From: Rhizobium sp. Q54
Lineage (GTDB): Bacteria > Bacteroidota > Bacteroidia > Flavobacteriales > Flavobacteriaceae
NCBI GenBank assembly: GCA_943324395.2
Contig: CALPLL020000055.1
Coordinates: 1 to 10,226 of the forward strand
Length of the DNA: 10,226 nucleotides
Direction of reading: 5' to 3'
Below the pieces are notes generated by a model. The model made no database searches. It was not told the DNA's origin and saw only the letters and a list, made by a program, of their open reading frames with translations. Below are positions 1 to 6,604 of this stretch, piece by piece; within the stretch, counting starts at the first letter, position 1, and each line of letters opens with the position of its first letter. Made by a program: the position numbers and the translations under genes.

Positions 1-33
1 ATTAGAGATACTAATTTAGAAGATAAAAAATGA
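1..33 (+). CDS. 3' end of an upstream CDS (partial)
   Basis: Frame 1 is open from the window edge and ends in TGA at 31-33, giving ten residues (IRDTNLEDKK). The other two forward frames hit TAG stops early in this stretch. The TGA overlaps the ATG of the deacetylase at 30-32 in an ATGA junction, the usual arrangement for translationally coupled genes in one operon. The same junction recurs at 7567. The fragment is too short to identify; a lysine-rich charged tail is all that can be seen. From its position it is probably another polysaccharide gene, but that is inference. Confidence 0.55.
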   Translation: MRDTNLEDKK

Positions 34-809
34 TATTATTGAGTTTTGATATTGAAGAATTTGATATGCCTTTTGAATATGGCAAGACAATTAGTTTTGA
101 AGATCAAATGAGTATTTCTATAGAAGGAACTTCTTTAATATTGGATTTATTAGAAAAACATCAAGTAAAAGCTACCTTTTTTAGCACCGTAATATTTGCA
201 ATTAATGCACCCGAAATAATCAAGAGAATTGTCAATAACGGACACGAAATTGCTTCACATAGTTACTACCATAGCGATTTTAAAGTCGAACATTTATTAG
301 AATCAAAGGATAAATTAGAGGAAATTACTAATACAAAAGTTATAGGTTTTAGAATGCCAAGAATGCAACCTGTTGATGAAAAAGAAATTTTTAAAGCAGG
401 TTATATTTACAATTCATCAATTAATCCAACCTATTTGCCTGGCAGATACAATAATTTTTGGAAGCCAAGAACTTATTTTAAGCAAGATGGAGTTTGGCAA
501 ATACCGGCATCAGTAAGTCCTATTATCCGTTTTCCGCTTTTTTGGCTATCTTTCCACAACCTTCCACTTTGGCTGTATAAAATAATTTGTACTATTACTT
601 TTTTGAAAGATAAATATCTAAATATCTATTTTCACCCGTGGGAATTTACGGATTTAAATGATTTCAATCGATTTGGTTTTCCAGGCTATGTTTCAAAAAA
701 CTCTGGAATTCAAATGTATAAAAGATTAGATAATTTGATTTTTTGGATGAAAAAAAAGAATTACAGTTTTCATAGTACTAGAGATTTAATTGAAAAAATA
801 AAATCGTAA
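30..809 (+). CDS. polysaccharide deacetylase, NodB/CE4 family
   Basis: Predicted metal-dependent deacetylase that removes N- or O-acetyl groups from a sugar; the substrate is unknown, probably a lipid-linked or nascent surface glycan. The CE4 motifs are in order. Motif 1 is SFDIEEF with Asp7, in the D-x-E form rather than the chitin-type DD. Motif 2 is HEIASHSYYH, with His77 and His81 as metal ligands. Motif 3 is GFRMP (Arg108, Pro110). There is a DGVWQIP stretch at 153-159 and a late FHPWEF (His202). No signal peptide is present, so it should act in the cytoplasm or at the inner membrane. An aromatic and hydrophobic stretch at about 164-192 could sit on the membrane. At 259 residues it is a compact, complete single domain. 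The start is fixed by the ATGA overlap with the upstream gene. The GT9 gene follows after 5 bases, so they share an operon. Confidence 0.88.
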   Translation: MILLSFDIEEFDMPFEYGKTISFEDQMSISIEGTSLILDLLEKHQVKATFFSTVIFAINAPEIIKRIVNNGHEIASHSYYHSDFKVEHLLESKDKLEEITNTKVIGFRMPRMQPVDEKEIFKAGYIYNSSINPTYLPGRYNNFWKPRTYFKQDGVWQIPASVSPIIRFPLFWLSFHNLPLWLYKIICTITFLKDKYLNIYFHPWEFTDLNDFNRFGFPGYVSKNSGIQMYKRLDNLIFWMKKKNYSFHSTRDLIEKIKS

Positions 810-814
810 ACAAC

Positions 815-1864
815 ATGAAAATAGCAGTGATTCAACCAAAAATGATTGGAGATGTATTGATTACGAGTGTGATTTTTGAAGAATTAAAACAAAAATTTCC
901 TACAGCTGAACTGCATTTTATTGTAAATAAAAATACTATTCCCGTATTAGAAAACAATCCATTTATTGATAAAATTATCATTTTAGACCCTAGCATTGAA
1001 AAAGGATTTTCAGGATTTATTAAGCAAATGTGTAGAATTAGAAGTGAAAAATACAACATCATAATTGATTCTTATTCAAAATTAAAAACAGCATTATTCT
1101 GCAAATTTTCAGGTGCTAAAAAAACAATTTCATTCAATAAAAGTTACTCGAGATTTTTCTATACTGATACAATTATTCGAACGAAACATTCCATTTCTAC
1201 TGCAACAAAAGCGGTTGAACATCGATTACAGTTATTAAAACCATTAGGAATTGATTTTCAAGTTATCAAACCAAAACTATATTTAAAAAATTCTGAAATA
1301 GAGGATGCAATCTCTATTTTAACTCAGAATAATATTGATTTAAAAAAGCCAATAATAATGATTAGCGCAATTGGAAGTAGCGAAGCAAAAACGTATCCAT
1401 TGCAATACATGGCTCAAGTAATTGATGAAATTGCTAATAATAAATCGGTTCAATTATTGTTTAATTATATTCCAAATCAAAAAAAAATAGCTTTAGAATT
1501 GTATAATTTATGCAAAAAAGAAACCCAAGAAAAAATATTTTTTGATGTTTACGCTAAATCCCTTCGTGAATTCATGGGATTAACAAGCCAATGTGCGGCA
1601 TTAATTGGCAATGAGGGTGGAGCTATTAATATGGCAAAAGCATTGAACATTCCAACATTTACAATATTTTCACCATTTATTTTAAAAAATGATTGGAATA
1701 TGTTTGAAAATGAAACAACTAATATTTCGGTTCATATTTCTGATTATTATCCGAATTTATCGCTTAAAAATTCTAAAAATGACACTGAAATATATAAGTT
1801 ATTAAAACCCAAACTATTTAATAATTTATTACTTTTATTTCTTGACAAAAACAATCTAAGATAA
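815..1864 (+). CDS. glycosyltransferase family 9 (heptosyltransferase-like)
   Basis: GT-B fold transferase resembling ADP-heptose:LPS heptosyltransferases, which add heptose or a related sugar to the lipopolysaccharide inner core on the cytoplasmic side of the inner membrane. The N-terminus carries the family signature around IGDVLITS (residues 11-18), with the conserved Asp13. The second domain opens with IIMISAIGSSEAKTYP (180-195), the site of the nucleotide-phosphate loop. It continues with IGNEGGAINMAKAL (264-277), equivalent to the D-G-x-x-H-x-A-A-A segment of WaaF/WaaC. Here the usual Asp and His positions read Glu and Asn, so donor specificity may differ from true heptose. Length (349 residues) is normal. 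It lies 5 bases after the deacetylase, and its TAA is directly followed by the ATG of the next gene. Whether the sugar is heptose cannot be told from sequence. Confidence 0.85.
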   Translation: MKIAVIQPKMIGDVLITSVIFEELKQKFPTAELHFIVNKNTIPVLENNPFIDKIIILDPSIEKGFSGFIKQMCRIRSEKYNIIIDSYSKLKTALFCKFSGAKKTISFNKSYSRFFYTDTIIRTKHSISTATKAVEHRLQLLKPLGIDFQVIKPKLYLKNSEIEDAISILTQNNIDLKKPIIMISAIGSSEAKTYPLQYMAQVIDEIANNKSVQLLFNYIPNQKKIALELYNLCKKETQEKIFFDVYAKSLREFMGLTSQCAALIGNEGGAINMAKALNIPTFTIFSPFILKNDWNMFENETTNISVHISDYYPNLSLKNSKNDTEIYKLLKPKLFNNLLLLFLDKNNLR

Positions 1865-2989
1865 ATGATACTAGGATTTGACGCTAAAAGATTCTTTCAC
1901 AATAAAACAGGTTTAGGCAATTATAGTCGGGATCTAATAAGGATTTTAGCGCAATATAATTCTGAAAATAATTATTTATTATACAATCCTAAACCAAAAA
2001 AAATAGATCGAATTCCAATTGACGGGAAAATTATCATTGAACGTTTACCCGAAAATAAAAAAGATAGAAAGCTATCTTCACTCTGGAGACTATTTTCGGT
2101 TAGTACCCAAATAAAAAAAGACAAAGTTGAATTGTTTCACGGATTATCAGGTGAAATTCCAATTGGCTTAAATAAAACTGGAGTAAAAATAGTAGTTACC
2201 ATTCATGATTTAATATTTATGAGGTATCCTAATTTGTATTCCTTTTTTGATCGTAAAATACATTATTACAAATTCAAATATGCGGCAAATAAAGCCGATT
2301 TGGTTATTGCTATTAGCGAACAAACAAAAACGGATATTATCACTTATCTAAATATTAATCCGGATAAAATAAAAGTAATTTACCAAGGATGTGCTCCCGT
2401 TTTTAAGGAAGAAATACCTTCAGAATTTATAGAATTTACAAGAAAAAAATACAATTTACCTTTAAATTTTGTTTTGAATGTTGGAACAATTGAAAGGCGA
2501 AAAAATGTACTTTCAATAATTAAAGCAATAAAAGAAATTGACACGAAATTAGTTGTCATTGGTAAAAAAACAGCCTATTTTACAGAAATTAACACTTATA
2601 TTTTAGAAAATAATCTTCAAAATAAAGTGATATTTCTTGAAAATGTTGAGTTGAAAGAATTAGCAGCAATTTATAAAATAGCAACTGTGTTTATTTACCC
2701 TTCTGTTTTTGAAGGTTTTGGAATTCCAATAATAGAAGCATTGTATTCAAAAACTCCGGTTATTTCTTCAAAAGGAGGTTGCTTTTTAGAAGCTGGAGGA
2801 GAAAATTCTATTTATATTAATGCATTAAATCCAGAAGAATTAAGAAGTGAATTAATAAATTTGTTAGAAAATTCAGAAAAAAGAGAAGCAATGAAAAATG
2901 GTGGATTTCAATTTGTTCAAAAATTTAATGATGAAAACGTTGCCAAAAATTGGATTGAAACTTACAATGAGGTACTAAGATTATCTTAA
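1865..2989 (+). CDS. glycosyltransferase family 4 (GT-B, retaining)
   Basis: Cytoplasmic, membrane-associated transferase adding a sugar from a nucleotide donor to a growing surface glycan. Features of GT4 are visible in order. There is a GLGNY loop near the N-terminus (16-20) and IHDL (113-116) closing the first domain. The linker helix region contains VIAISEQTKTDII (147-159). The second domain starts with LNVGTIERRKN (204-214), whose Arg212/Lys213 bind the donor phosphates. The C-terminal E-x7-E element is EGFGIPIIE (Glu283 and Glu291), followed by TPVISS. At 374 residues it is full length for the family. The ATG follows the previous stop with no gap (TAAATG), so it is the last gene of the first operon. 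The organisation resembles mannosyl- or rhamnosyl-type transferases of surface glycan loci, but the sugar is not predictable. Confidence 0.9.
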   Translation: MILGFDAKRFFHNKTGLGNYSRDLIRILAQYNSENNYLLYNPKPKKIDRIPIDGKIIIERLPENKKDRKLSSLWRLFSVSTQIKKDKVELFHGLSGEIPIGLNKTGVKIVVTIHDLIFMRYPNLYSFFDRKIHYYKFKYAANKADLVIAISEQTKTDIITYLNINPDKIKVIYQGCAPVFKEEIPSEFIEFTRKKYNLPLNFVLNVGTIERRKNVLSIIKAIKEIDTKLVVIGKKTAYFTEINTYILENNLQNKVIFLENVELKELAAIYKIATVFIYPSVFEGFGIPIIEALYSKTPVISSKGGCFLEAGGENSIYINALNPEELRSELINLLENSEKREAMKNGGFQFVQKFNDENVAKNWIETYNEVLRLS

Positions 2990-3002
2990 ACTTTTAAAAC
3001 AA

Positions 3003-3028
3003 TTTGTAGAAATTAAAAATGCTACAAA
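3003..3028. repeat. short inverted repeat upstream of secreted-protein promoter
   Basis: TTTGTAG (3003-3009) and CTACAAA (3022-3028) are perfect 7-base arms around a 12-base A+T-rich loop. They lie 13 bases after the GT4 stop and just before the TATATTTG box. No U-run follows on the plus strand (it is followed by A's), so it is a poor intrinsic terminator. It could be an operator or a weak RNA hairpin, but arms of this size arise often by chance in DNA this A+T-rich. Confidence 0.2.
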
Positions 3029-3037
3029 AAACGTAAT

Positions 3038-3045
3038 TATATTTG
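3038..3045 (+). promoter_or_regulatory. Bacteroidota-type -7 box for the secreted protein gene
   Basis: TATATTTG matches the TAnnTTTG -7 consensus recognised by the Bacteroidota housekeeping sigma factor. It is followed by C, giving TATATTTGC, exactly as at 5606-5614. The gene start is 50 bases downstream, so the leader would be about 40-45 bases. No clear TTG -33 element stands at the usual spacing. The box gives the gene its own promoter, separate from the upstream operon. Confidence 0.55.
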
Positions 3046-3069
3046 CAGACTAATACTGAAAAAGTACTT

Positions 3070-3084
3070 TATAAAATTTTTATA
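3070..3084. repeat. 15-base palindrome in the leader of the secreted protein gene
   Basis: TATAAAA-T-TTTTATA is a perfect palindrome around position 3077, ending 11 bases before the ATG. It lies downstream of the predicted transcription start and could be an operator half-site pair or a weak hairpin near the ribosome site. It is made only of A and T, so chance is a fair explanation. Confidence 0.2.
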
Positions 3085-3094
3085 AAAATAATCA

Positions 3095-3931
3095 ATGCGA
3101 AAATTATTTATTACAATTATTCTTTTGTGTTTTTCGATAGGTTTCTCACAAGATAATAAACCAACTTCTGGAAAATATACGGCTCATAATAAAGGTAAAA
3201 TGTATATTTATTGGGGTGGAAACCGCGATAGTTATACCAATTCAGACATTCACTTTAAGGGATCTAATTACGATTTTACCCTACATGATGTTGCCGCGGT
3301 AGATCGGCCAGTAGGTTGGCACGTTGACTATATTAACCCAGCAAAAATGACTATACCACAAACTAATTTTAGACTTGGATACTTCATTAATGACCATTAT
3401 AATATCTCGATTGGTGTTGACCATATGAAATATGTTATGGTTCAAAGTCAATCGGCAAGAATTACTGGAAATTATCCAAATATATACAATTCAACAGTTA
3501 TTAATAATGGAGTTATAGATTTAACAAATGAGAGTTTTTTAACTTTTGAACATACTGACGGTTTAAATTATGTCAATTCTGAATTTTCAAGAGTGGATGA
3601 TATTTCAAAAATATTCAAAATTAATGATACTGATAAAATCCAAATAAGCTTAACCGAAGGCGTTGGAGCTGGAATTTTATATCCAAAAACAAATGTCATG
3701 TTAATGGGAAAGGAACGTCACGACGATTTTAATGTAGCTGGATTTGGCGTTTCTGCAAAAGCAGGTTTAAATATTACATTTTTTAAACATTACTTTATTC
3801 AAGGGGAATTAAAAGGTGGTTATATTAACATGCCAAATATCAAAACTACATTTGATAATGCAGATAGTGCTTCTCAACATTTTATGTTTTTTGAACGAGT
3901 TATTGCCTTTGGTGGGATTTTCCAATTGTAA
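3095..3931 (+). CDS. secreted, probable outer-membrane beta-barrel protein of unknown function
   Basis: I do not recognise a named family beyond uncharacterised outer-membrane proteins of Flavobacteriia. A clear Sec signal peptide is present: MRK, a hydrophobic core at about 4-17, and an FSQ ending near residue 19. The 259-residue mature part is rich in Gly, Tyr, Asn and aromatic residues. It has several strand-like alternating stretches, such as NFRLGYFINDHYNISIGVDH (91-110), the region around 212-229, and HYFIQGELKGGYINM (232-246). It ends in hydrophobic and aromatic residues close to a barrel signature (FGGIFQL). Lipobox cysteine and TonB-plug features are absent. The protein may be an 8- to 12-stranded barrel, but strand count is inference. 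It has its own promoter and is convergent with the GT2 gene, 7 bases apart. Nothing in the sequence ties its function to glycan synthesis. Confidence 0.8.
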   Translation: MRKLFITIILLCFSIGFSQDNKPTSGKYTAHNKGKMYIYWGGNRDSYTNSDIHFKGSNYDFTLHDVAAVDRPVGWHVDYINPAKMTIPQTNFRLGYFINDHYNISIGVDHMKYVMVQSQSARITGNYPNIYNSTVINNGVIDLTNESFLTFEHTDGLNYVNSEFSRVDDISKIFKINDTDKIQISLTEGVGAGILYPKTNVMLMGKERHDDFNVAGFGVSAKAGLNITFFKHYFIQGELKGGYINMPNIKTTFDNADSASQHFMFFERVIAFGGIFQL

Positions 3932-3938
3932 TTGAAAA

Positions 3939-4751
3939 CTAAACTTTATCAATCCCATTTTTAGTTTTAATAATAGAATGCTTTTTATTGAAAGAACGAA
4001 TGCTATTATTTTTTTTCCAAATTTCAGGTGAAGAATACCCTCTACTATGATCTAAATGCACACAAATTGCACTGTATCGGATTTGCTTTGAAAGCATCCC
4101 GTTATTGAACATGCGCTCTCCCATTTCTCGATCTTCCCCTCCATATTGCATTTCATTATTGAAACCATTTACAGCTAAAATATCATTTTTCCAGCCTGAA
4201 GAATTGTGACCGTTCCAAGATCTTTTTGTTGGAGTAATCCAATTCATGAATTGAGCAATATATAAATTATTGGTCAGTTTAATACTTTTAAAATTCAATT
4301 TAAATCCATTGTTTTTTAACCAATAAAGTTGAAAACAATTTGAATTTATTATGTCATTTTCTGAAATTAATTTTGAAATTGAAAGAGGTAATTTAAAATA
4401 ACCTCCCGATAAAAAATATCCGATTTCACTGTGTTTTAAATGCATTTCAACAAAATCTTTTCTAGGTATACAATCGCCGTCAGTAAATATTAAATAGTCA
4501 GAATTCGACTTTAAAATGGCTTTGTTTAAGATTTTTGTTTTTTGAAAACCGTGATCTTCATGCCAAACATGAATAATGGGGTTTTTAAATTTAGAACTGA
4601 ATTGAGAAATTAAGTCTTTCGTTTCAGAGGTAGAACCGTCATCGGCAATAACAATTTCAAAATCACACTCTGTTTGGACACTGTATCCAATAAGTACCTT
4701 TTGCAACCATTCAACTGCGTTATATGTTGTGATAATTACTGAAACTTTCAT
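3939..4751 (-). CDS. glycosyltransferase family 2 with galactosyltransferase-type C-terminal part
   Basis: GT-A fold transferase, predicted to add one sugar to a lipid-linked core oligosaccharide in the cytoplasm. It starts with the GT2 nucleotide-binding strand VSVIITTYNAVEWL (3-16) and ADDGS (36-40). The metal-binding DxD is DGD at 91-93, within FTDGDCIP. A second acidic site, GGEDREMGERM (204-214), matches the E-D motif of the Glyco_transf_7C-type C-terminal domain found in chondroitin-polymerase and beta-4-galactosyltransferase relatives. A late VHLDHSR (231-237) provides histidines. Length (270 residues) is normal for this compact single-domain subfamily. It follows the kinase gene by 38 bases on the same strand with no promoter box seen between, so it is probably cotranscribed with it. 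It ends 7 bases from the convergent secreted protein gene. The sugar is unknown. Confidence 0.88.
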   Translation of the reverse strand: MKVSVIITTYNAVEWLQKVLIGYSVQTECDFEIVIADDGSTSETKDLISQFSSKFKNPIIHVWHEDHGFQKTKILNKAILKSNSDYLIFTDGDCIPRKDFVEMHLKHSEIGYFLSGGYFKLPLSISKLISENDIINSNCFQLYWLKNNGFKLNFKSIKLTNNLYIAQFMNWITPTKRSWNGHNSSGWKNDILAVNGFNNEMQYGGEDREMGERMFNNGMLSKQIRYSAICVHLDHSRGYSSPEIWKKNNSIRSFNKKHSIIKTKNGIDKV

Positions 4752-4766
4752 TTTTTCTTTTGAAAA

Positions 4767-4787
4767 GTGAAAATACTATTTTTTCAC
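4767..4787 (-). other. weak hairpin between kinase and GT2 genes
   Basis: GTGAAAA (4767-4773) and TTTTCAC (4781-4787) can form a 7-pair stem with a 7-base loop, followed on the minus strand by TTTTC. It lies in the 38-base gap between the kinase stop and the GT2 start. The stem has few G-C pairs and the U-run is short, so partial attenuation or an RNA-processing site is possible, but it is not a convincing terminator. Confidence 0.2.
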
Positions 4788-4789
4788 AA

Positions 4790-5557
4790 CTATTTATTCC
4801 AAAATTTCAATTTCTTTTTTAATCTTCTTTTTCTGAGGAATTGATTTTGAAAATTAGTTGTCATTTCACTAAGCGTTCTAAAGATTAAATCTTCTGATTC
4901 TCCGGATAAAATAGCATATTCATTACTCATTATTTTTATCATTTCAGCATGACTTGTCAATCGACAAAGATTTTTGATTCTAACATCAAAAGACATGTTT
5001 TTATGAAATGACATTCTATTTAAATCAACTAAATAAAAATCATAAACACCTTTTTCATTTTTTTTTATTAAAGTATTTCCCGGAGAATTATCTAAAAATT
5101 CAATTCCTTTTTGATGTAATAAATAGGAGAAACGAATAAATTGCCTTAAAATTATTTCATTTTCTTGAAATTCAGGCAATTGAAGAAACTCTCTAAATGT
5201 AAAATCACATTCCAAATGTTCACTGATATAATAACTATAATTCAAACCGAAAACGGAAGATTTTTCAATATATGCAATTGGTTGAGGCGTTCCAATATTA
5301 TTTTCTAAAAGTATATTTGCATATTCAAATGAGCGCCTAGATTTTGATTTTCTGAAATATTTATAGATGATAGAATTAAGTAAGTGAGGTTTTTTAAATG
5401 ATTTAATATTTACCTTCAGGTCGTCTATATCAAATAGCTTTATAGTATTTCTATTTCCGTCGGCAAATAAGAATCCAGAAGTATTAAATTTATCAATTAA
5501 ATCAAACAATTGACTTTTTATATGAGTATGTCTATCGCTTACTTTTGAAGTAATCAT
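4790..5557 (-). CDS. Kdo/WaaP-family lipopolysaccharide kinase-like protein
   Basis: Protein-kinase-fold enzyme resembling KdkA/WaaP, which phosphorylate Kdo or heptose of the lipopolysaccharide inner core with ATP at the cytoplasmic membrane. The fold landmarks are present. VNIKSFKKPH (49-58) holds the ATP-binding Lys52, and SFEYANILLE (76-85) carries the helix-C Glu78. GIEFLDNSPGNTLI (151-164) is the catalytic loop with Asp156 and Asn161. FYLVDLNRMSF (174-184) carries the metal-binding Asp178 in place of DFG. The SPGN and VD(I/L)NRM words are, from memory, typical of the Bacteroidota branch of the family. The usual His-Arg before the catalytic Asp is Phe-Leu here, which is odd. The 255 residues end in a basic tail (RKRRLKKKLKFWNK) suited to contact with membrane or phosphosugar. 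It is first in a two-gene minus-strand operon with its own promoter box at 5573-5580, implying a very short leader. Confidence 0.78.
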   Translation of the reverse strand: MITSKVSDRHTHIKSQLFDLIDKFNTSGFLFADGNRNTIKLFDIDDLKVNIKSFKKPHLLNSIIYKYFRKSKSRRSFEYANILLENNIGTPQPIAYIEKSSVFGLNYSYYISEHLECDFTFREFLQLPEFQENEIILRQFIRFSYLLHQKGIEFLDNSPGNTLIKKNEKGVYDFYLVDLNRMSFHKNMSFDVRIKNLCRLTSHAEMIKIMSNEYAILSGESEDLIFRTLSEMTTNFQNQFLRKRRLKKKLKFWNK

Positions 5558-5572
5558 TCTATTAATTTTTCA

Positions 5573-5580
5573 CAAAAATA
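5573..5580 (-). promoter_or_regulatory. -7 box for the kinase-GT2 minus-strand operon
   Basis: The plus strand reads CAAAAATA, which is TATTTTTG on the minus strand and fits TAnnTTTG. It lies 16 bases upstream of the kinase ATG, so the leader would be only about 10 bases. That is tolerable in Bacteroidota, where Shine-Dalgarno pairing is rarely used. No TTG -33 element is evident. Confidence 0.42.
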
Positions 5581-5581
5581 A

Positions 5582-5632
5582 ATATTTTATATTCATTATA
5601 TAAGCTATATTTGCTTTTAGTTTATAAAATAT
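5582..5632. repeat. 10-base inverted repeat bracketing the divergent promoter
   Basis: ATATTTTATA (5582-5591) and TATAAAATAT (5623-5632) are exact reverse complements. The pair is centred at 5607, inside the plus-strand TATATTTG box (5606-5613). A regulator binding both arms could cover the plus-strand start. The arms contain only A and T, and the region is close to 90% A+T by eye, so chance remains plausible. Confidence 0.25.
5606..5613 (+). promoter_or_regulatory. -7 box for the CgeB-like/GT2/GT2 operon
   Basis: TATATTTG matches TAnnTTTG and, with the next base, repeats the TATATTTGC seen at 3038-3046. The ATG at 5645 is 31 bases further on, giving a leader of roughly 25 bases. A TTG -33 element is not clear. 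Two further genes follow at gaps of 6 and -4 bases, so this promoter probably drives all three. Confidence 0.55.
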
Positions 5633-5644
5633 ATTTTTCTTTAA

Positions 5645-6598
5645 ATGAAAATCACATTAGTAAGCCTAGATAATTGGGGTTTTAACTCAAATATTGCTGT
5701 TGCTTTAGAAAAAAAAGGACATATAATACGGCACATTGATTTTAATGAATTTAAATATAAATACACCAGTTTTTCTCATAGAATTTATAACTTTTTATTA
5801 AAAACGTTTTTAAATAAAAATTTAAAAACAATTTTTTATGGTGAGAAAATTATTGAAATTCTAAAAGAGAATAATGAAATTCAAGATGTAATTTTGACAA
5901 TAAAAGCTGATTTTATAGATTCAAAAAGTTTGTTGGAGTTCAAAAATTATACTAAAAAATCAATCACCTTTATAAATGACAGTTTTGCTAGATGCCCAAA
6001 AACAAAACCTGTACTAAAATACTTTGACGAAGTGTATTCATTTGAAAAAGAGGATTGTAAAAAATATGATTTAAAATTTAAAACCAATTTTATTTACAAT
6101 TATACCAAAAAAAATGATATTAGAAGTAATTTTAAATACCAATTATTCAACATTTCATCCAGAGATAAAAGAACCAATACAATTTTAAAAATTGCTCAAA
6201 AACTAAAAATAGATAACATAAACTATAAGATTTTTATTTTTGACAATAAGTATAAAATTAAAGAAAATGAATTGGTTACAGTAATTAGAAAATCCGTTTC
6301 ATTAAATGAAGTTAATGAGTACATAGAAAACTCGCAAATATTGTTAGACATTCAACGAAAAAAACAAATGGGATTAACATTTAGGGTTTTTGAAAGTTTA
6401 GGATTACAAAAAAAACTTATTACTTCAAATGAAGATGTTAAGAATTATGATTTTTATAATCCGAATAATATTTTGATAATTGATGTTAAAAACCCCGTTT
6501 TCCCTAAATCGTTTTTTGAGACACCATATCAAAATATACCTGATGAAATATTGAATAAATATTTAGTAGAAAATTGGGTTGAATGTTTTTTAAATTAA
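5645..6598 (+). CDS. CgeB-like glycosyltransferase (GT-B type)
   Basis: Likely retaining glycosyltransferase of the CgeB-like group seen in bacterial capsule and LPS loci. The N-terminal domain begins with a Rossmann-like strand (MKITLVSLDNWGFNSNIAVA) and a helix with a following Gly (LEKKGH, 21-26). The C-terminal domain carries the best signature, at residues 232-262: ILLDIQRKKQMGLTFRVFE followed by SLGLQKKLITSN. There, Gly243-Leu244-Thr245-Phe246-Arg247 and Glu250 correspond to the donor-binding G-x-x-x-R-x-x-E element, and KLITSN closes the fold. The middle (about 115-170) is lysine- and asparagine-rich and poorly conserved by eye. At 317 residues it is slightly short but complete. It is the first gene after the divergent promoter, and the next GT2 gene follows after 6 bases. 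Donor and acceptor are unknown. Confidence 0.75.
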   Translation: MKITLVSLDNWGFNSNIAVALEKKGHIIRHIDFNEFKYKYTSFSHRIYNFLLKTFLNKNLKTIFYGEKIIEILKENNEIQDVILTIKADFIDSKSLLEFKNYTKKSITFINDSFARCPKTKPVLKYFDEVYSFEKEDCKKYDLKFKTNFIYNYTKKNDIRSNFKYQLFNISSRDKRTNTILKIAQKLKIDNINYKIFIFDNKYKIKENELVTVIRKSVSLNEVNEYIENSQILLDIQRKKQMGLTFRVFESLGLQKKLITSNEDVKNYDFYNPNNILIIDVKNPVFPKSFFETPYQNIPDEILNKYLVENWVECFLN

Positions 6599-6604
6599 AA
6601 TAAA

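Noticed and set aside
832..1062. Minus-strand open frame of 76 codons within the GT9 gene
   Set aside because: It lies wholly inside a well-supported GT9 coding region, has no recognisable motif, and its composition looks like an antisense shadow.
3929..3941. Bidirectional terminator between the convergent genes
   Set aside because: Only 7 bases separate the two stop codons, and there is no G+C-rich stem or U-run on either strand; CAATTG alone is not enough.
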